This document shows positions 33,173-41,349 of a stretch of 64,000 nucleotides of DNA, one piece after another. The stretch is from Pseudobdellovibrionaceae bacterium. Lineage in GTDB: Bacteria; Bdellovibrionota; Bdellovibrionia; Bdellovibrionales; Bdellovibrionaceae. Both the position numbers and the translations under genes were made by a program. The stretch's first letter is position 1, and every line of letters begins with the position of its first letter. The notes under the pieces were generated by a model that ran no database searches, was not told where the DNA came from, and was given only the letters and a program-made list of their open reading frames with translations. The stretch lies in contig JAHBUW010000014.1 of assembly GCA_019637875.1 (NCBI GenBank), positions 44,959 through 108,958 of the forward strand, given 5' to 3'.

Positions 33173-34780
33173 TCACATTTTTTCGGATTTCGAAAGAAAA
33201 GCTTCCGGAAGACCCTCAACGATCTCGAGAAGTTCGAAGTAGAACTCCGTAAAACCTGGACCATCGACGGAGCGACGGAACAGCCTTAAAACCGCGTCCC
33301 CGCTCATCAGCTTCTTGCGAAAGCCGGTATAGAGCTTTTCACCCAGCATTCCGCCCAGAAGCCGCGCGGCTTCGCGGTAAGACGCGGTCCTTCGCGGACG
33401 CGCGGGAGTCAATTTGGAGTTTTGACCGGTCAAGAACAGGACCTCTTTCATCCGCTGATGAAGCGCAATTTTCAAAGCCTCTTCCCCCATATCCAAAGGA
33501 CTCCGCGAAGCGAGGGCTGCACGAAGGTCCTGGATCGTGTCGGTCTTGCGCTTCGGGTTGATCAACTTCGATCCGAAGTACTGAACCGCCTCGAGCCAGA
33601 TCATCTTCAAAAAATCCTCGGGCGTCGCTTGGGGGAACGCTCGCCAACCGGAAATTTCCGCATGGATCACCGACATCGCCAGCTGGGCGGCGTGATTGAC
33701 CGAGGGCCGCGCCAAAAACCCAACTTGTAGCTCCGGCACGTAGAAACTTTTCGACTCGAGAATGAGGTCACGGAACGTCTTCAGCTCTTTACCCGAGTAG
33801 CGCTCGGCCAACTTCGGCCAGAACGAATCGTCATCGGGAGTGTAAACCGAAAAGCTCCCTTCGCTGATCCGCAGGTTGAAATCCGTCGCGATCACTTTCA
33901 CGAACCGGCTGACGTGATCGGTGTACTCCACCGACTCCCCCGCGAGTTCCTTATCCAGATGCTTTTCTAGAAACAGCAGATAGTTTTGCCACTTCACCCA
34001 TGGCGCGATCGAGATGATGCAGAATTGATCGCGACTTAAACGCACGACATCGACCGAAAGTTCCTGTTCTTTTTCCAGCAGTCGGAAGTAGATTTTTTCG
34101 CTGTTTTGGAACACGGACAAGACGCGTAGAATTTCTTTGCGGCCGCGCTGTTTTTCAATGCTTTTCGGCAAGTGATTCGAAGCCAAATGCAAGTCTCCGT
34201 AGACCACCAGAACCTTGCGTGCGGGATCCTCGCGTCGAATCTCTAAGATCCTTTCGGCGGCGAAGTCGTCGCGTAACTTCAAAGTTCGCCCGGTCCGCTC
34301 ACTGAAATGGCGGTTCAAACCGTAGACCGGGATGCGATGCTTCTGCGCATAACGAATCAAGGGGCGATAATGCTCGAAGGGGAATCCCCAGCTGCGCGAC
34401 CACTCGATCTGTTTTAAAAATTCCTTTTCCGTCACGTCGCCAGCCATGTAACGGTCGATCAGCGGTTGGTGCCGAGCTTCGAAGAACTCCACCGCCAAAG
34501 CCAAGGATAACCCTTTCGGCAGCCCCTTTAAAATACGCAACTGACTGCGTTGGCTCTGCGCCAACGCGTGGAAGTCGGCCAAAAGAATGATGTCCGAAGT
34601 CCCAATCTCTTGAAATAAAACGTCGCGCGTCGAAGGTCGCCACGCCTTCTGGAACTCTCTCTCGAAATCCTCGCGGTAACGGCTCAGATCCGCAGGCTCA
34701 TGGCCAAGCAGCAACTGCACATGCTTTTGCAGCTGCTGGTAGAGTTCTTGTCGGATGCGTATCCACGGTGCCGTGCCCAA
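33173..34780 (-). CDS. ChaN/Tiki-like protein of unknown function
   Basis: 535 residues starting at TTG 34780 with AAGGA nine bases upstream; no better ATG is in frame. The N-terminal 220 residues follow the haem-uptake ChaN (Tiki) pattern: IILLADFHALAQSQRSQL, LALAVEFFEARHQPLIDRY, YRPLIRYAQKHRIPVYGLN and VLVVYGDLHLASNHL. The His and Glu at these places are the usual metal or haem-pocket residues of that fold. The remaining 300 residues are helical and unfamiliar. No signal peptide, unlike most ChaN lipoproteins, so a cytosolic hydrolase-like role is possible. Confidence 0.65.
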   Translation of the reverse strand: MGTAPWIRIRQELYQQLQKHVQLLLGHEPADLSRYREDFEREFQKAWRPSTRDVLFQEIGTSDIILLADFHALAQSQRSQLRILKGLPKGLSLALAVEFFEARHQPLIDRYMAGDVTEKEFLKQIEWSRSWGFPFEHYRPLIRYAQKHRIPVYGLNRHFSERTGRTLKLRDDFAAERILEIRREDPARKVLVVYGDLHLASNHLPKSIEKQRGRKEILRVLSVFQNSEKIYFRLLEKEQELSVDVVRLSRDQFCIISIAPWVKWQNYLLFLEKHLDKELAGESVEYTDHVSRFVKVIATDFNLRISEGSFSVYTPDDDSFWPKLAERYSGKELKTFRDLILESKSFYVPELQVGFLARPSVNHAAQLAMSVIHAEISGWRAFPQATPEDFLKMIWLEAVQYFGSKLINPKRKTDTIQDLRAALASRSPLDMGEEALKIALHQRMKEVLFLTGQNSKLTPARPRRTASYREAARLLGGMLGEKLYTGFRKKLMSGDAVLRLFRRSVDGPGFTEFYFELLEIVEGLPEAFLSKSEKM

Positions 34781-34834
34781 TCCTCAACATCCTTTCACTT
34801 CCGGTGATTGATTTCAAATGGGAAAGCGGCTCTA

Positions 34835-36037
34835 ATGAGCACCATGAAAACACAAAAGTTCTGGATCTTGACCGCGATCGTCGCGACCCTGCTCGCCTTG
34901 GCCACTCACGGATACCTGTCCGCGCAAAACTACCGGCTTAAATCCGGCGTCGCGGATTCCAAGAGCGTTTGCAACATCAATAGCCAGTTCAATTGCGATG
35001 CCGTCGCCTTAAGCAGTTATTCGGAAGTGGCCGGCATCCCCGTCGCGGTCTGGGGACTCGCCACCAACGGCGTCCTGCTCTTTTTCCTGCTCATGATGCT
35101 GACCCGCCTGTCCGCCGACACGGGCCGGGTGGCGCGCTTCACCTTCGGTCTGTCGGCGCTGGTGCTCGCGGCCTCGGTGGTCATGGGCGCGATCTCGATG
35201 CTCCAACTGTCCACCTACTGTTTGTTCTGTATCGCCGCTTACGTCCTGAGCGCCGTCCAGGCTTTCGCCGCCTTCCAGGTCACCCGACTGGAAAATAGCA
35301 AATCCCCTTTCCGGCTCGATATCCTGCCGGCCCTGCGCGAGCAGCGCTGGATCGTGATCCTGATCGTCCTGGTTCCCGCCATCGCGTGGCTGGGGAATCG
35401 TATGGGCCGCGACACCTTCGGGCGTTCGATCCCCCCGCACCTGATCGAAGAGACCGTTTCGTTCTGGAAAACCAGCACCGCGAACGAGTTCAACCCGAAC
35501 GAAGGTCTTTCGTATGCGGTGGGCGACCCCGCCCAAGCGAAAATGACGATCGTCGAATTCGCGGATTTCCTTTGCCCGCATTGTAAAACCGCGGCGACGC
35601 CTCTGCACATCTTCACGCAAAGCCGCAAAGACGTGCGGCTCGTCTTCAAGCCTTTCCCGCTCGACGGAACCTGCAACTCGGGTATCACGCAGAAAGGCGA
35701 CGGCTACCGCTGCAAGCTCGCGGCGGCAACGCTCTGCTCGGAACAACTCACGCAAAAAGGCTGGATCGCGCACGACTGGATTTTCGAGCGCCAGAGCTCG
35801 CTGTCGTCCTCGCGTTGGGATGAAGATCTGAACGAAATCGCGAAAGCCGTCGGCGCGCCCGCAGATCAGCTGAAGGCCTGCGTGGACAGCCCCGACACGA
35901 ACGCGCTCCTGCTCCGCCTGACCGGCGAGGGCGTGAACGCGAAAGTCCCGGGAACGCCCAGCATCTTCGTGAACGGCAAAAAGCTCGACGCGGGACAATT
36001 CATCCAAGTCCTCGACGCCGTCTACAAGAGTCTATAA
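34835..36037 (+). CDS. VKOR-DsbA fusion, thiol oxidase
   Basis: 400 residues. N-terminal vitamin K epoxide reductase domain with four membrane helices: the loop Cys pair near residues 46 and 54 (SVCNINSQFNCDA) and the active CxxC near 129-132 (STYCLFCIAAYV). After a fifth helix comes a periplasmic DsbA-like thioredoxin domain with CPHC at about 247-250 (FADFLCPHCK) and cis-Pro in KVPGTPSIFVNG. Such fusions oxidise disulfides in secreted proteins and pass electrons to quinone, replacing DsbB and DsbA. The Cys-rich secreted proteins in this window are reasonable clients. Start chosen at ATG 34835 with a GGAAAG site; ATG 34844 is an alternative. Confidence 0.92.
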   Translation: MSTMKTQKFWILTAIVATLLALATHGYLSAQNYRLKSGVADSKSVCNINSQFNCDAVALSSYSEVAGIPVAVWGLATNGVLLFFLLMMLTRLSADTGRVARFTFGLSALVLAASVVMGAISMLQLSTYCLFCIAAYVLSAVQAFAAFQVTRLENSKSPFRLDILPALREQRWIVILIVLVPAIAWLGNRMGRDTFGRSIPPHLIEETVSFWKTSTANEFNPNEGLSYAVGDPAQAKMTIVEFADFLCPHCKTAATPLHIFTQSRKDVRLVFKPFPLDGTCNSGITQKGDGYRCKLAAATLCSEQLTQKGWIAHDWIFERQSSLSSSRWDEDLNEIAKAVGAPADQLKACVDSPDTNALLLRLTGEGVNAKVPGTPSIFVNGKKLDAGQFIQVLDAVYKSL

Positions 36038-36048
36038 GAAGTGCGCGT

Positions 36049-36594
36049 TCACCCGAGGAACGCGAAGAGCCAATTTGAAAGATCCTGAAACAGGTCGTCG
36101 ACCACGACGACCCCGGTCATCATCAGCCCTTGGCTGAGCTCCATGACGAACGCGACCACCGCGAGCGCAAAAGCGCTCAGAACGATCGAGTGCATGACGA
36201 TCACGGTGGAGCGAACGTCCTCCACACGCAAACTGATTTCCACCGCCTCGATGCGTTTGAGGATGAAGATCAGCTCATCAACATGTTGTTTTACTTTCAG
36301 TTTTAGATCTTGCTGACGGGCCGCCGTCAGGCGATTAATCCCCGGAAAATTACGCTTCATCTCGATCGCGCGCACAAGATCGACCGCATGTTCGACGAAA
36401 CGCTGAATACGTGACGGATACTTCGGGAACGGGGTCGGGGCATTGAGGTGATCCGTGAGCGTTTTGACCGCTTGATCGTAAGCCTCTTCGCGGACCAAGG
36501 TCACAACTTTGTGGCGCAGGGAATCACTGCGCCCCAGATCCCGGGAATCCACGATAAAGGTTGGTCTGTCGGTCATAATGACGGGAACGCCCAT
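36049..36594 (-). CDS. Small membrane protein of unknown function
   Basis: 181 residues. The N-terminal 115 residues are soluble and charged (a helical region with VVTLVREEAYDQAVKTLTDHL and KVKQHVDELIFILKRIEAVE). Then one long or two short membrane helices follow (VIVMHSIVLSAFALAVVAFVM, LMMTGVVVVDDLF), and the C-terminus ends LFAFLG. Start could be ATG 36594 or 36576. No family recognised. It converges with the VKOR-DsbA gene. Confidence 0.6.
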   Translation of the reverse strand: MGVPVIMTDRPTFIVDSRDLGRSDSLRHKVVTLVREEAYDQAVKTLTDHLNAPTPFPKYPSRIQRFVEHAVDLVRAIEMKRNFPGINRLTAARQQDLKLKVKQHVDELIFILKRIEAVEISLRVEDVRSTVIVMHSIVLSAFALAVVAFVMELSQGLMMTGVVVVDDLFQDLSNWLFAFLG

Positions 36595-36735
36595 ACCTAC
36601 GTCCTATCGGACGTTCCGCGAGTTCGATGAAGGGCCAGACTCCGGTCCAGGACCGAGGTCCGGCTTTTTGACAGCCACCGTATCAACCTGCAACACTGAA
36701 GTCGGGATTCCATGACGGAATCCAAGGAGGACACC

Positions 36736-37938
36736 ATGGATCAGGTGAATCTGTCCCCCGACCAGACGGACATCGATGACGTCCAGTTCGGCCGGTTGCA
36801 GGATCTCAAAAACGCGAACCCGAAACCTCTTCTGGGGAATACGGAATTCCAACTTCAAGAACTGGATTTCCAAGAGGACGATCCTCAACGCGTGCCCACG
36901 CCCGACGAAGTGCCCGACCATTCGGAAACTCACCGTGAAATTCCGCTCGAGATCAAACGTTCGGCCACGGTCGAAGCGCTGATCGGACAAAACGACGATC
37001 TCGCTGCGCGCCTCAAGGTCAATTTGCGTCGCCTGACCCTTCTCGAAAACGAAAACGATCGCCTGCGGCAGATCCACCGCGCGCTCGAAGCGAAAAACAA
37101 CGCTTTGTCCGACGAGAAACGCGTCTTCGAAGAGAAAGAAAGCATCTGGCGCAACAAAGAACAAAAACTCGAGTCGGTCGTTCACGATTTTCGTACGCGC
37201 CTTCCCGATTACGAAAACCTTGCCGAAAAGCTCGACCGCTACAAAAAGTATCATGAGCGCATCAAGACGCAGGTGAAGCCGTTCATCCAACAGCTGAAAT
37301 CCTATGCGGATTCCCTGATGGTCGAGATCCAAAAACTCAACGGCGAACTCGCCGATCGCGAGTTGACCATCGATCAGTTGCGCCAAGACAAAGCGAACTA
37401 CGTGACCGAGATCGAAAAGATCCGCCACCAGGCTGAAAGCCGGCAAGAATTGCTCGTCAGTCATTACGAGCGTTTGCAACAAGAGGCCGCGACCCACGTT
37501 CGGGATCTGCAACTGCAAATGGGACGATTGGAAGAGCGCGCCCAAAACTTCGACGAGATGCGCGCCCGCGAAGACGAGCTTTCGAATTTGGTGGTGGCGC
37601 TGCGCCGGCAGAAGTTGGACTTTGAGCGCGAGACGACCGAAAAACATCAGGAGCTACAGAGTGATCTGGGGCAGCTGCGCGGCGAGCTGGCCGTGGCCCT
37701 CGAACAGGCCCGTGACCTTGACCGTAAAGCCGAACTCGCGAGCGGCGAAAAGGCGCGCGTGGAAAGCCATAACCAGCAGCTCGAAGAGCAGCTGGGAAGC
37801 CTACGCTACCTATGGTCGACGAAATCCGATGAACTGGAAAAGGCGCGCGCGCAACTCGCGGCCATGGAGAAACTCAACGCCGAGCTCAGTCGTCAATTGA
37901 CTTCACTGCGGCAGGCCGTTGAAACGCAATCACGTTAG
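36736..37938 (+). CDS. Coiled-coil protein, unknown function
   Basis: 400 residues from ATG 36736, chosen because AAGGAGG lies directly upstream; an ATG 24 bp earlier lacks a site. Residues 1-75 are acidic and disordered-looking; residues 85-400 are an almost continuous coiled coil rich in Glu, Arg, Leu and Gln (RLTLLENENDRLRQIHRALE, LREL-type heptads through to the end). No signal or membrane segment. It may be a scaffold or polarity protein. Its 3' end overlaps the convergent STAS gene by 53 bp. Confidence 0.8.
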   Translation: MDQVNLSPDQTDIDDVQFGRLQDLKNANPKPLLGNTEFQLQELDFQEDDPQRVPTPDEVPDHSETHREIPLEIKRSATVEALIGQNDDLAARLKVNLRRLTLLENENDRLRQIHRALEAKNNALSDEKRVFEEKESIWRNKEQKLESVVHDFRTRLPDYENLAEKLDRYKKYHERIKTQVKPFIQQLKSYADSLMVEIQKLNGELADRELTIDQLRQDKANYVTEIEKIRHQAESRQELLVSHYERLQQEAATHVRDLQLQMGRLEERAQNFDEMRAREDELSNLVVALRRQKLDFERETTEKHQELQSDLGQLRGELAVALEQARDLDRKAELASGEKARVESHNQQLEEQLGSLRYLWSTKSDELEKARAQLAAMEKLNAELSRQLTSLRQAVETQSR

Positions 37939-38323
37939 TCGGCTCGACAGCGGCGGCCGGACTCACGGTCGCCGCGAAACTCAATGCGGGAGCGTGCAAG
38001 AATGCACCGACCGCCGAACGTAAATCTTCGAAATATTGAAAACGCGCGTTCTCGATGGACGCGAACAAGCGCTTGAACTCGGGTTTAAGCCCTACGACTT
38101 TCACGCCATGCGTGCCCGCCTCGTCCAAACCTTTGACCGCATCCATGAAGCTTTGCAGCCCCGTGGAGCCCACGAAATTCGCACCGCTCATATTGAAGAC
38201 AATCTTTTCGCCCATGAAACGTTTCTTGCAGATTTCCCGGAAGGGCTGCGTCTCTTCGATATGGAGAATCCCGGCGATTGAAATGATCGTCACGTCACCG
38301 TGTTTTTTGACTTCCGCGCGCAT
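37886..38323 (-). CDS. STAS-domain protein (anti-sigma-factor-antagonist-like)
   Basis: 145 residues from ATG 38323 with an AAGGAGG site. The STAS core is residues 1-105: VTIISIAGILHIEETQPFRE, KIVFNMSGANFVGSTGLQSFMD. Ser-Thr in GSTGL is where phospho-accepting Ser is found in SpoIIAA-like proteins. The tail is Ala/Val-rich. Such proteins switch partners by phosphorylation of that Ser. No anti-sigma kinase is nearby, so its partner is unknown. It is divergent from the CHASE2 cyclase gene, sharing a short promoter region. Confidence 0.82.
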   Translation of the reverse strand: MRAEVKKHGDVTIISIAGILHIEETQPFREICKKRFMGEKIVFNMSGANFVGSTGLQSFMDAVKGLDEAGTHGVKVVGLKPEFKRLFASIENARFQYFEDLRSAVGAFLHAPALSFAATVSPAAAVEPTNVIAFQRPAAVKSIDD

Positions 38324-38400
38324 GCATCCTCCTTGAACGTCTTCTTCTTTTTCGGCCACTCCCCTTGAACTCACGAGAGTTCCTAAAGGCCAGATTTACA

Positions 38401-38430
38401 CTGACTTTCCGCTGGTCGGGTTGGTAGAAT
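38401..38430 (+). promoter_or_regulatory. Candidate promoter of the cyclase-lptD unit
   Basis: CTGACT (38401-38406), an 18-bp spacer, and TAGAAT (38425-38430) resemble a sigma-70 promoter, 28 bp before the cyclase ATG, which has a GGAAAG site. This is inference from consensus only. Confidence 0.45.
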
Positions 38431-38457
38431 TTCTCAACATTTCCAAGGACGGAAAGC

Positions 38458-41349
38458 ATGGATAAGTCTTCCAAAAAGACCACTAAGGTGAAGGACCAGG
38501 GTTTTCTTCAACGCCCGCAGGTCCAGGCGCTCATCAACTGGCTCATTTCGCCCTTCGCGATCGGTGTTTTGATCACCGCCCTCTTCATGGTTTTCGCGCA
38601 GATTTTCTACGACGTCCGCAGCCAGAATGAAGAGGGACGACGCTTCTCGGGCATCACGGGCGGAATCTTCCAGATCGTGCAGGGTCTCGACTTCATCCTC
38701 ACCGACGCGCGCTTTCTGACCCGCGGGGTGATCCCGCAGCCGGAATCCAAAGTCGCGTTGATCGCGATCGACGACGAAAGCGTGCGTATGCTCGGCCGCT
38801 GGCCCTGGTCGCGGGATCTGATGGCCGAGATTCTCGATCAAAGCTTTAAAAACGGCGCGCGCGCCGTGGGTCTCGATGTCGTGTGGTCCGAGCCGCAAGA
38901 CAATCCCGAACTCCAAACCCTGATCGAAATCGAATCTTCGATCAAACCCCCACCGCCGGCCTTACGCCAGTTCATCTCTGAAAAACGTGCGCAGAAAACG
39001 CCGGATCAAAAGCTGAAAGACGTCATCGAAACGAATAAAGACAAAATCGTGCTCGGCGTCTTCCCGACCGACGAGAACCGCAAAGAGCTCAAACCCTTCA
39101 CCGACTACTGCCGCAACGAGGCCTTCAACCGGGTGAACGGCAATACCTTCGTGAAAATCGACAATTTCACTTTCCTGGTCGAAGACAAAGCGGACCGCTT
39201 CGAAACGCTGAAATTCAACGACGTCTTCGACGGAATTTTCCAGGCCATTCGGAACACCACCATCATCCAGATGATGCGCGATCGCTTCCAGAAGGACGAT
39301 CCCGAGAAACTCACCGCGGTCGAAAAGAATCAGATCATGGCCGAAATCGAACGCCACTACATGCACTACTGCAACCAGTGGCTGACCCCGCCCTCGGATG
39401 ATCCCGGCTCCGCCTCGAAGGACACACTCAGCGACTGGGCGACGTTCATCAAGTTTTTCGGACATCTCACATCATCAGATCCGGAAGAGCAAAAAGTCTC
39501 GGCCACCGCCGAAATCAAAGATTTCGTCGGACTCTCGGCCGAGGACGCGATCAATAAATTCAAAACGAGCGTACTTTCACATCCCGTACCGCAGTACGAA
39601 TCGTGGACGATCAACCTGCCCGAGTTCCACGACGTCGCGATCTATTCGGGCGCCTTCGCCGCCGACCAGGATGACGACGGCAAGATTCGCCGCAATCCCC
39701 TTTTCTACCGCACGGGAAACCGCGTGGGCGGTTCATTCATCCCCTCCATCGCCCTACAAACCTATCTGGCGGGGAACCCCGGCTACCAGGCGGTGGTGGA
39801 AATCGACGTGGATGCGCACAACCACCAGAAGGTCATCAAATCCTTCAAAATAATCGACATCAACAAAGACGAAAAGGATCAGTTCGTCGCGCAAATCCCG
39901 GTCGACAACCAAGGGCGCTTGAAAATCAACTACGCCGGCCCCGGCATGACCTACCCCTACATTCCCGCCAAAGAACTCGCGTCGAATCTCGACACGATGA
40001 AAGTCCGTCAACGGGTGACCGATCCGAAAACGGGCCAGACCGGTATTCTTGAGCGCACGGTGAACAAAAAGGAATACCTCGACGGCAAGTTTCTAATTCT
40101 GGGCGCGACCGCGATCGGCGTCTACGACTTGCGCGTGACTCCCTTCGACAAAAACTACCCGGGACCCGAAACGCACTTAACGGTCCTCGACAACCTGATC
40201 AATCACAACTTCATCCAAACCCATCCCGACGAACAAACGGCGATGATGTGGGCGCTGGGCCTCCTCGGCATCGTGCTTTCGGCAGCGGTCGCCGTCGCGG
40301 GACCGTTCCTTGGTTTTTTCGTGATGCTGATCGGCGTGGGCTCACTGACCTGGATCGATCAGTTGCTCTTGCGGCAGGGTTATATTTCGACTTCGGTGCT
40401 GCCCGCACTTTTGTTCTTGAGCATTTACGTCTTGATGACCCTCTACAAGTATTTCACCGAAGAGCGGAAGAAAAAACATCTGCGCTCCACGTTCTCTAAA
40501 TACGTTTCGCCCGCGATCGTCGACGAAATCCTGAAGTCCCCCGAAAACGTCGAGCTCGGCGGTCACAAACAACGTATGTCCGTTTTCTTTTCCGACGTCC
40601 GCGGTTTCACCGCCTTCTCGGAACGTTTGGAACCCCAAGTCCTCTCGGACGTTTTGAACCGCTACCTCACGCCCATGACCCAAATCGTGTTCGAAAACAA
40701 AGGGACGCTCGACAAGTACATGGGCGATGCGGTCATGGCGTTTTTCGGGGCACCGATCGCGTACGGAGACCACGCGACGCACGCCTGCCGGTGCGCGCTG
40801 GAAAGTCTCCGCCGACTCAAAACCTTGCAGGCAGAATTCGCGGCCGAGGGACTTCCCCACATCGACATCGGCATCGGAATCAATACCGCCGAGGTGTCGG
40901 TCGGCAACATGGGCTCCGAGACGGTGCGTAGTTATACGGTCATGGGCGACGGCGTGAACTTGGCGTCGCGGCTTGAGGGCATCAATAAAGAGTACGGCAC
41001 CCGCATCATCATCAGCGAGTTCACCCGCAGCGAATTGGGGGAAAGTTTCCACGTGCGCGAAGTCGACTGGGTGAAGGTCAAAGGAAAAGCCAAACCCGTG
41101 CGCATTTTCGAGCTCGTCGGCGAAGGCGCATTGCCCAATGATCAAGCCGAAGCGATCAAACACTTCTGTACCGGCTTCGAAAAATATCACGCGATGCAGT
41201 TCGAACTCGCGAAGTTCGATTTCGAATGCGCCCTACGCATCATTCCCGACGATGAACCCGCCAAACTTTATGTTGAACGCTGTGAGGACTTCATCCAGAA
41301 TCCACCAGGAGCAGACTGGGACGGCGTTTACACCATGAAGACGAAATAA
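38458..41349 (+). CDS. CHASE2-domain class III adenylate/guanylate cyclase
   Basis: 963 residues. N-terminal membrane helix (residues 30-60), then an extracellular CHASE2 sensor beginning ESKVALIAIDDESVRMLGRWPW and closing around residue 540 with KFLILGATAIGVYDLRVTPFD. CHASE2 is usually about 250-300 residues; here it holds an insertion of about 200 residues rich in Lys/Glu/Asp. Three membrane helices follow (about residues 585-670), then the catalytic domain with metal-binding Asp in VFFSDVRGFTAFSERL and GTLDKYMGDAVMAFFG, and the DGVNLASRLEGIN segment. All catalytic positions look intact, so it probably makes cAMP or cGMP in response to an outside signal. Its stop overlaps the start of lptD. 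Confidence 0.9.
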   Translation: MDKSSKKTTKVKDQGFLQRPQVQALINWLISPFAIGVLITALFMVFAQIFYDVRSQNEEGRRFSGITGGIFQIVQGLDFILTDARFLTRGVIPQPESKVALIAIDDESVRMLGRWPWSRDLMAEILDQSFKNGARAVGLDVVWSEPQDNPELQTLIEIESSIKPPPPALRQFISEKRAQKTPDQKLKDVIETNKDKIVLGVFPTDENRKELKPFTDYCRNEAFNRVNGNTFVKIDNFTFLVEDKADRFETLKFNDVFDGIFQAIRNTTIIQMMRDRFQKDDPEKLTAVEKNQIMAEIERHYMHYCNQWLTPPSDDPGSASKDTLSDWATFIKFFGHLTSSDPEEQKVSATAEIKDFVGLSAEDAINKFKTSVLSHPVPQYESWTINLPEFHDVAIYSGAFAADQDDDGKIRRNPLFYRTGNRVGGSFIPSIALQTYLAGNPGYQAVVEIDVDAHNHQKVIKSFKIIDINKDEKDQFVAQIPVDNQGRLKINYAGPGMTYPYIPAKELASNLDTMKVRQRVTDPKTGQTGILERTVNKKEYLDGKFLILGATAIGVYDLRVTPFDKNYPGPETHLTVLDNLINHNFIQTHPDEQTAMMWALGLLGIVLSAAVAVAGPFLGFFVMLIGVGSLTWIDQLLLRQGYISTSVLPALLFLSIYVLMTLYKYFTEERKKKHLRSTFSKYVSPAIVDEILKSPENVELGGHKQRMSVFFSDVRGFTAFSERLEPQVLSDVLNRYLTPMTQIVFENKGTLDKYMGDAVMAFFGAPIAYGDHATHACRCALESLRRLKTLQAEFAAEGLPHIDIGIGINTAEVSVGNMGSETVRSYTVMGDGVNLASRLEGINKEYGTRIIISEFTRSELGESFHVREVDWVKVKGKAKPVRIFELVGEGALPNDQAEAIKHFCTGFEKYHAMQFELAKFDFECALRIIPDDEPAKLYVERCEDFIQNPPGADWDGVYTMKTK

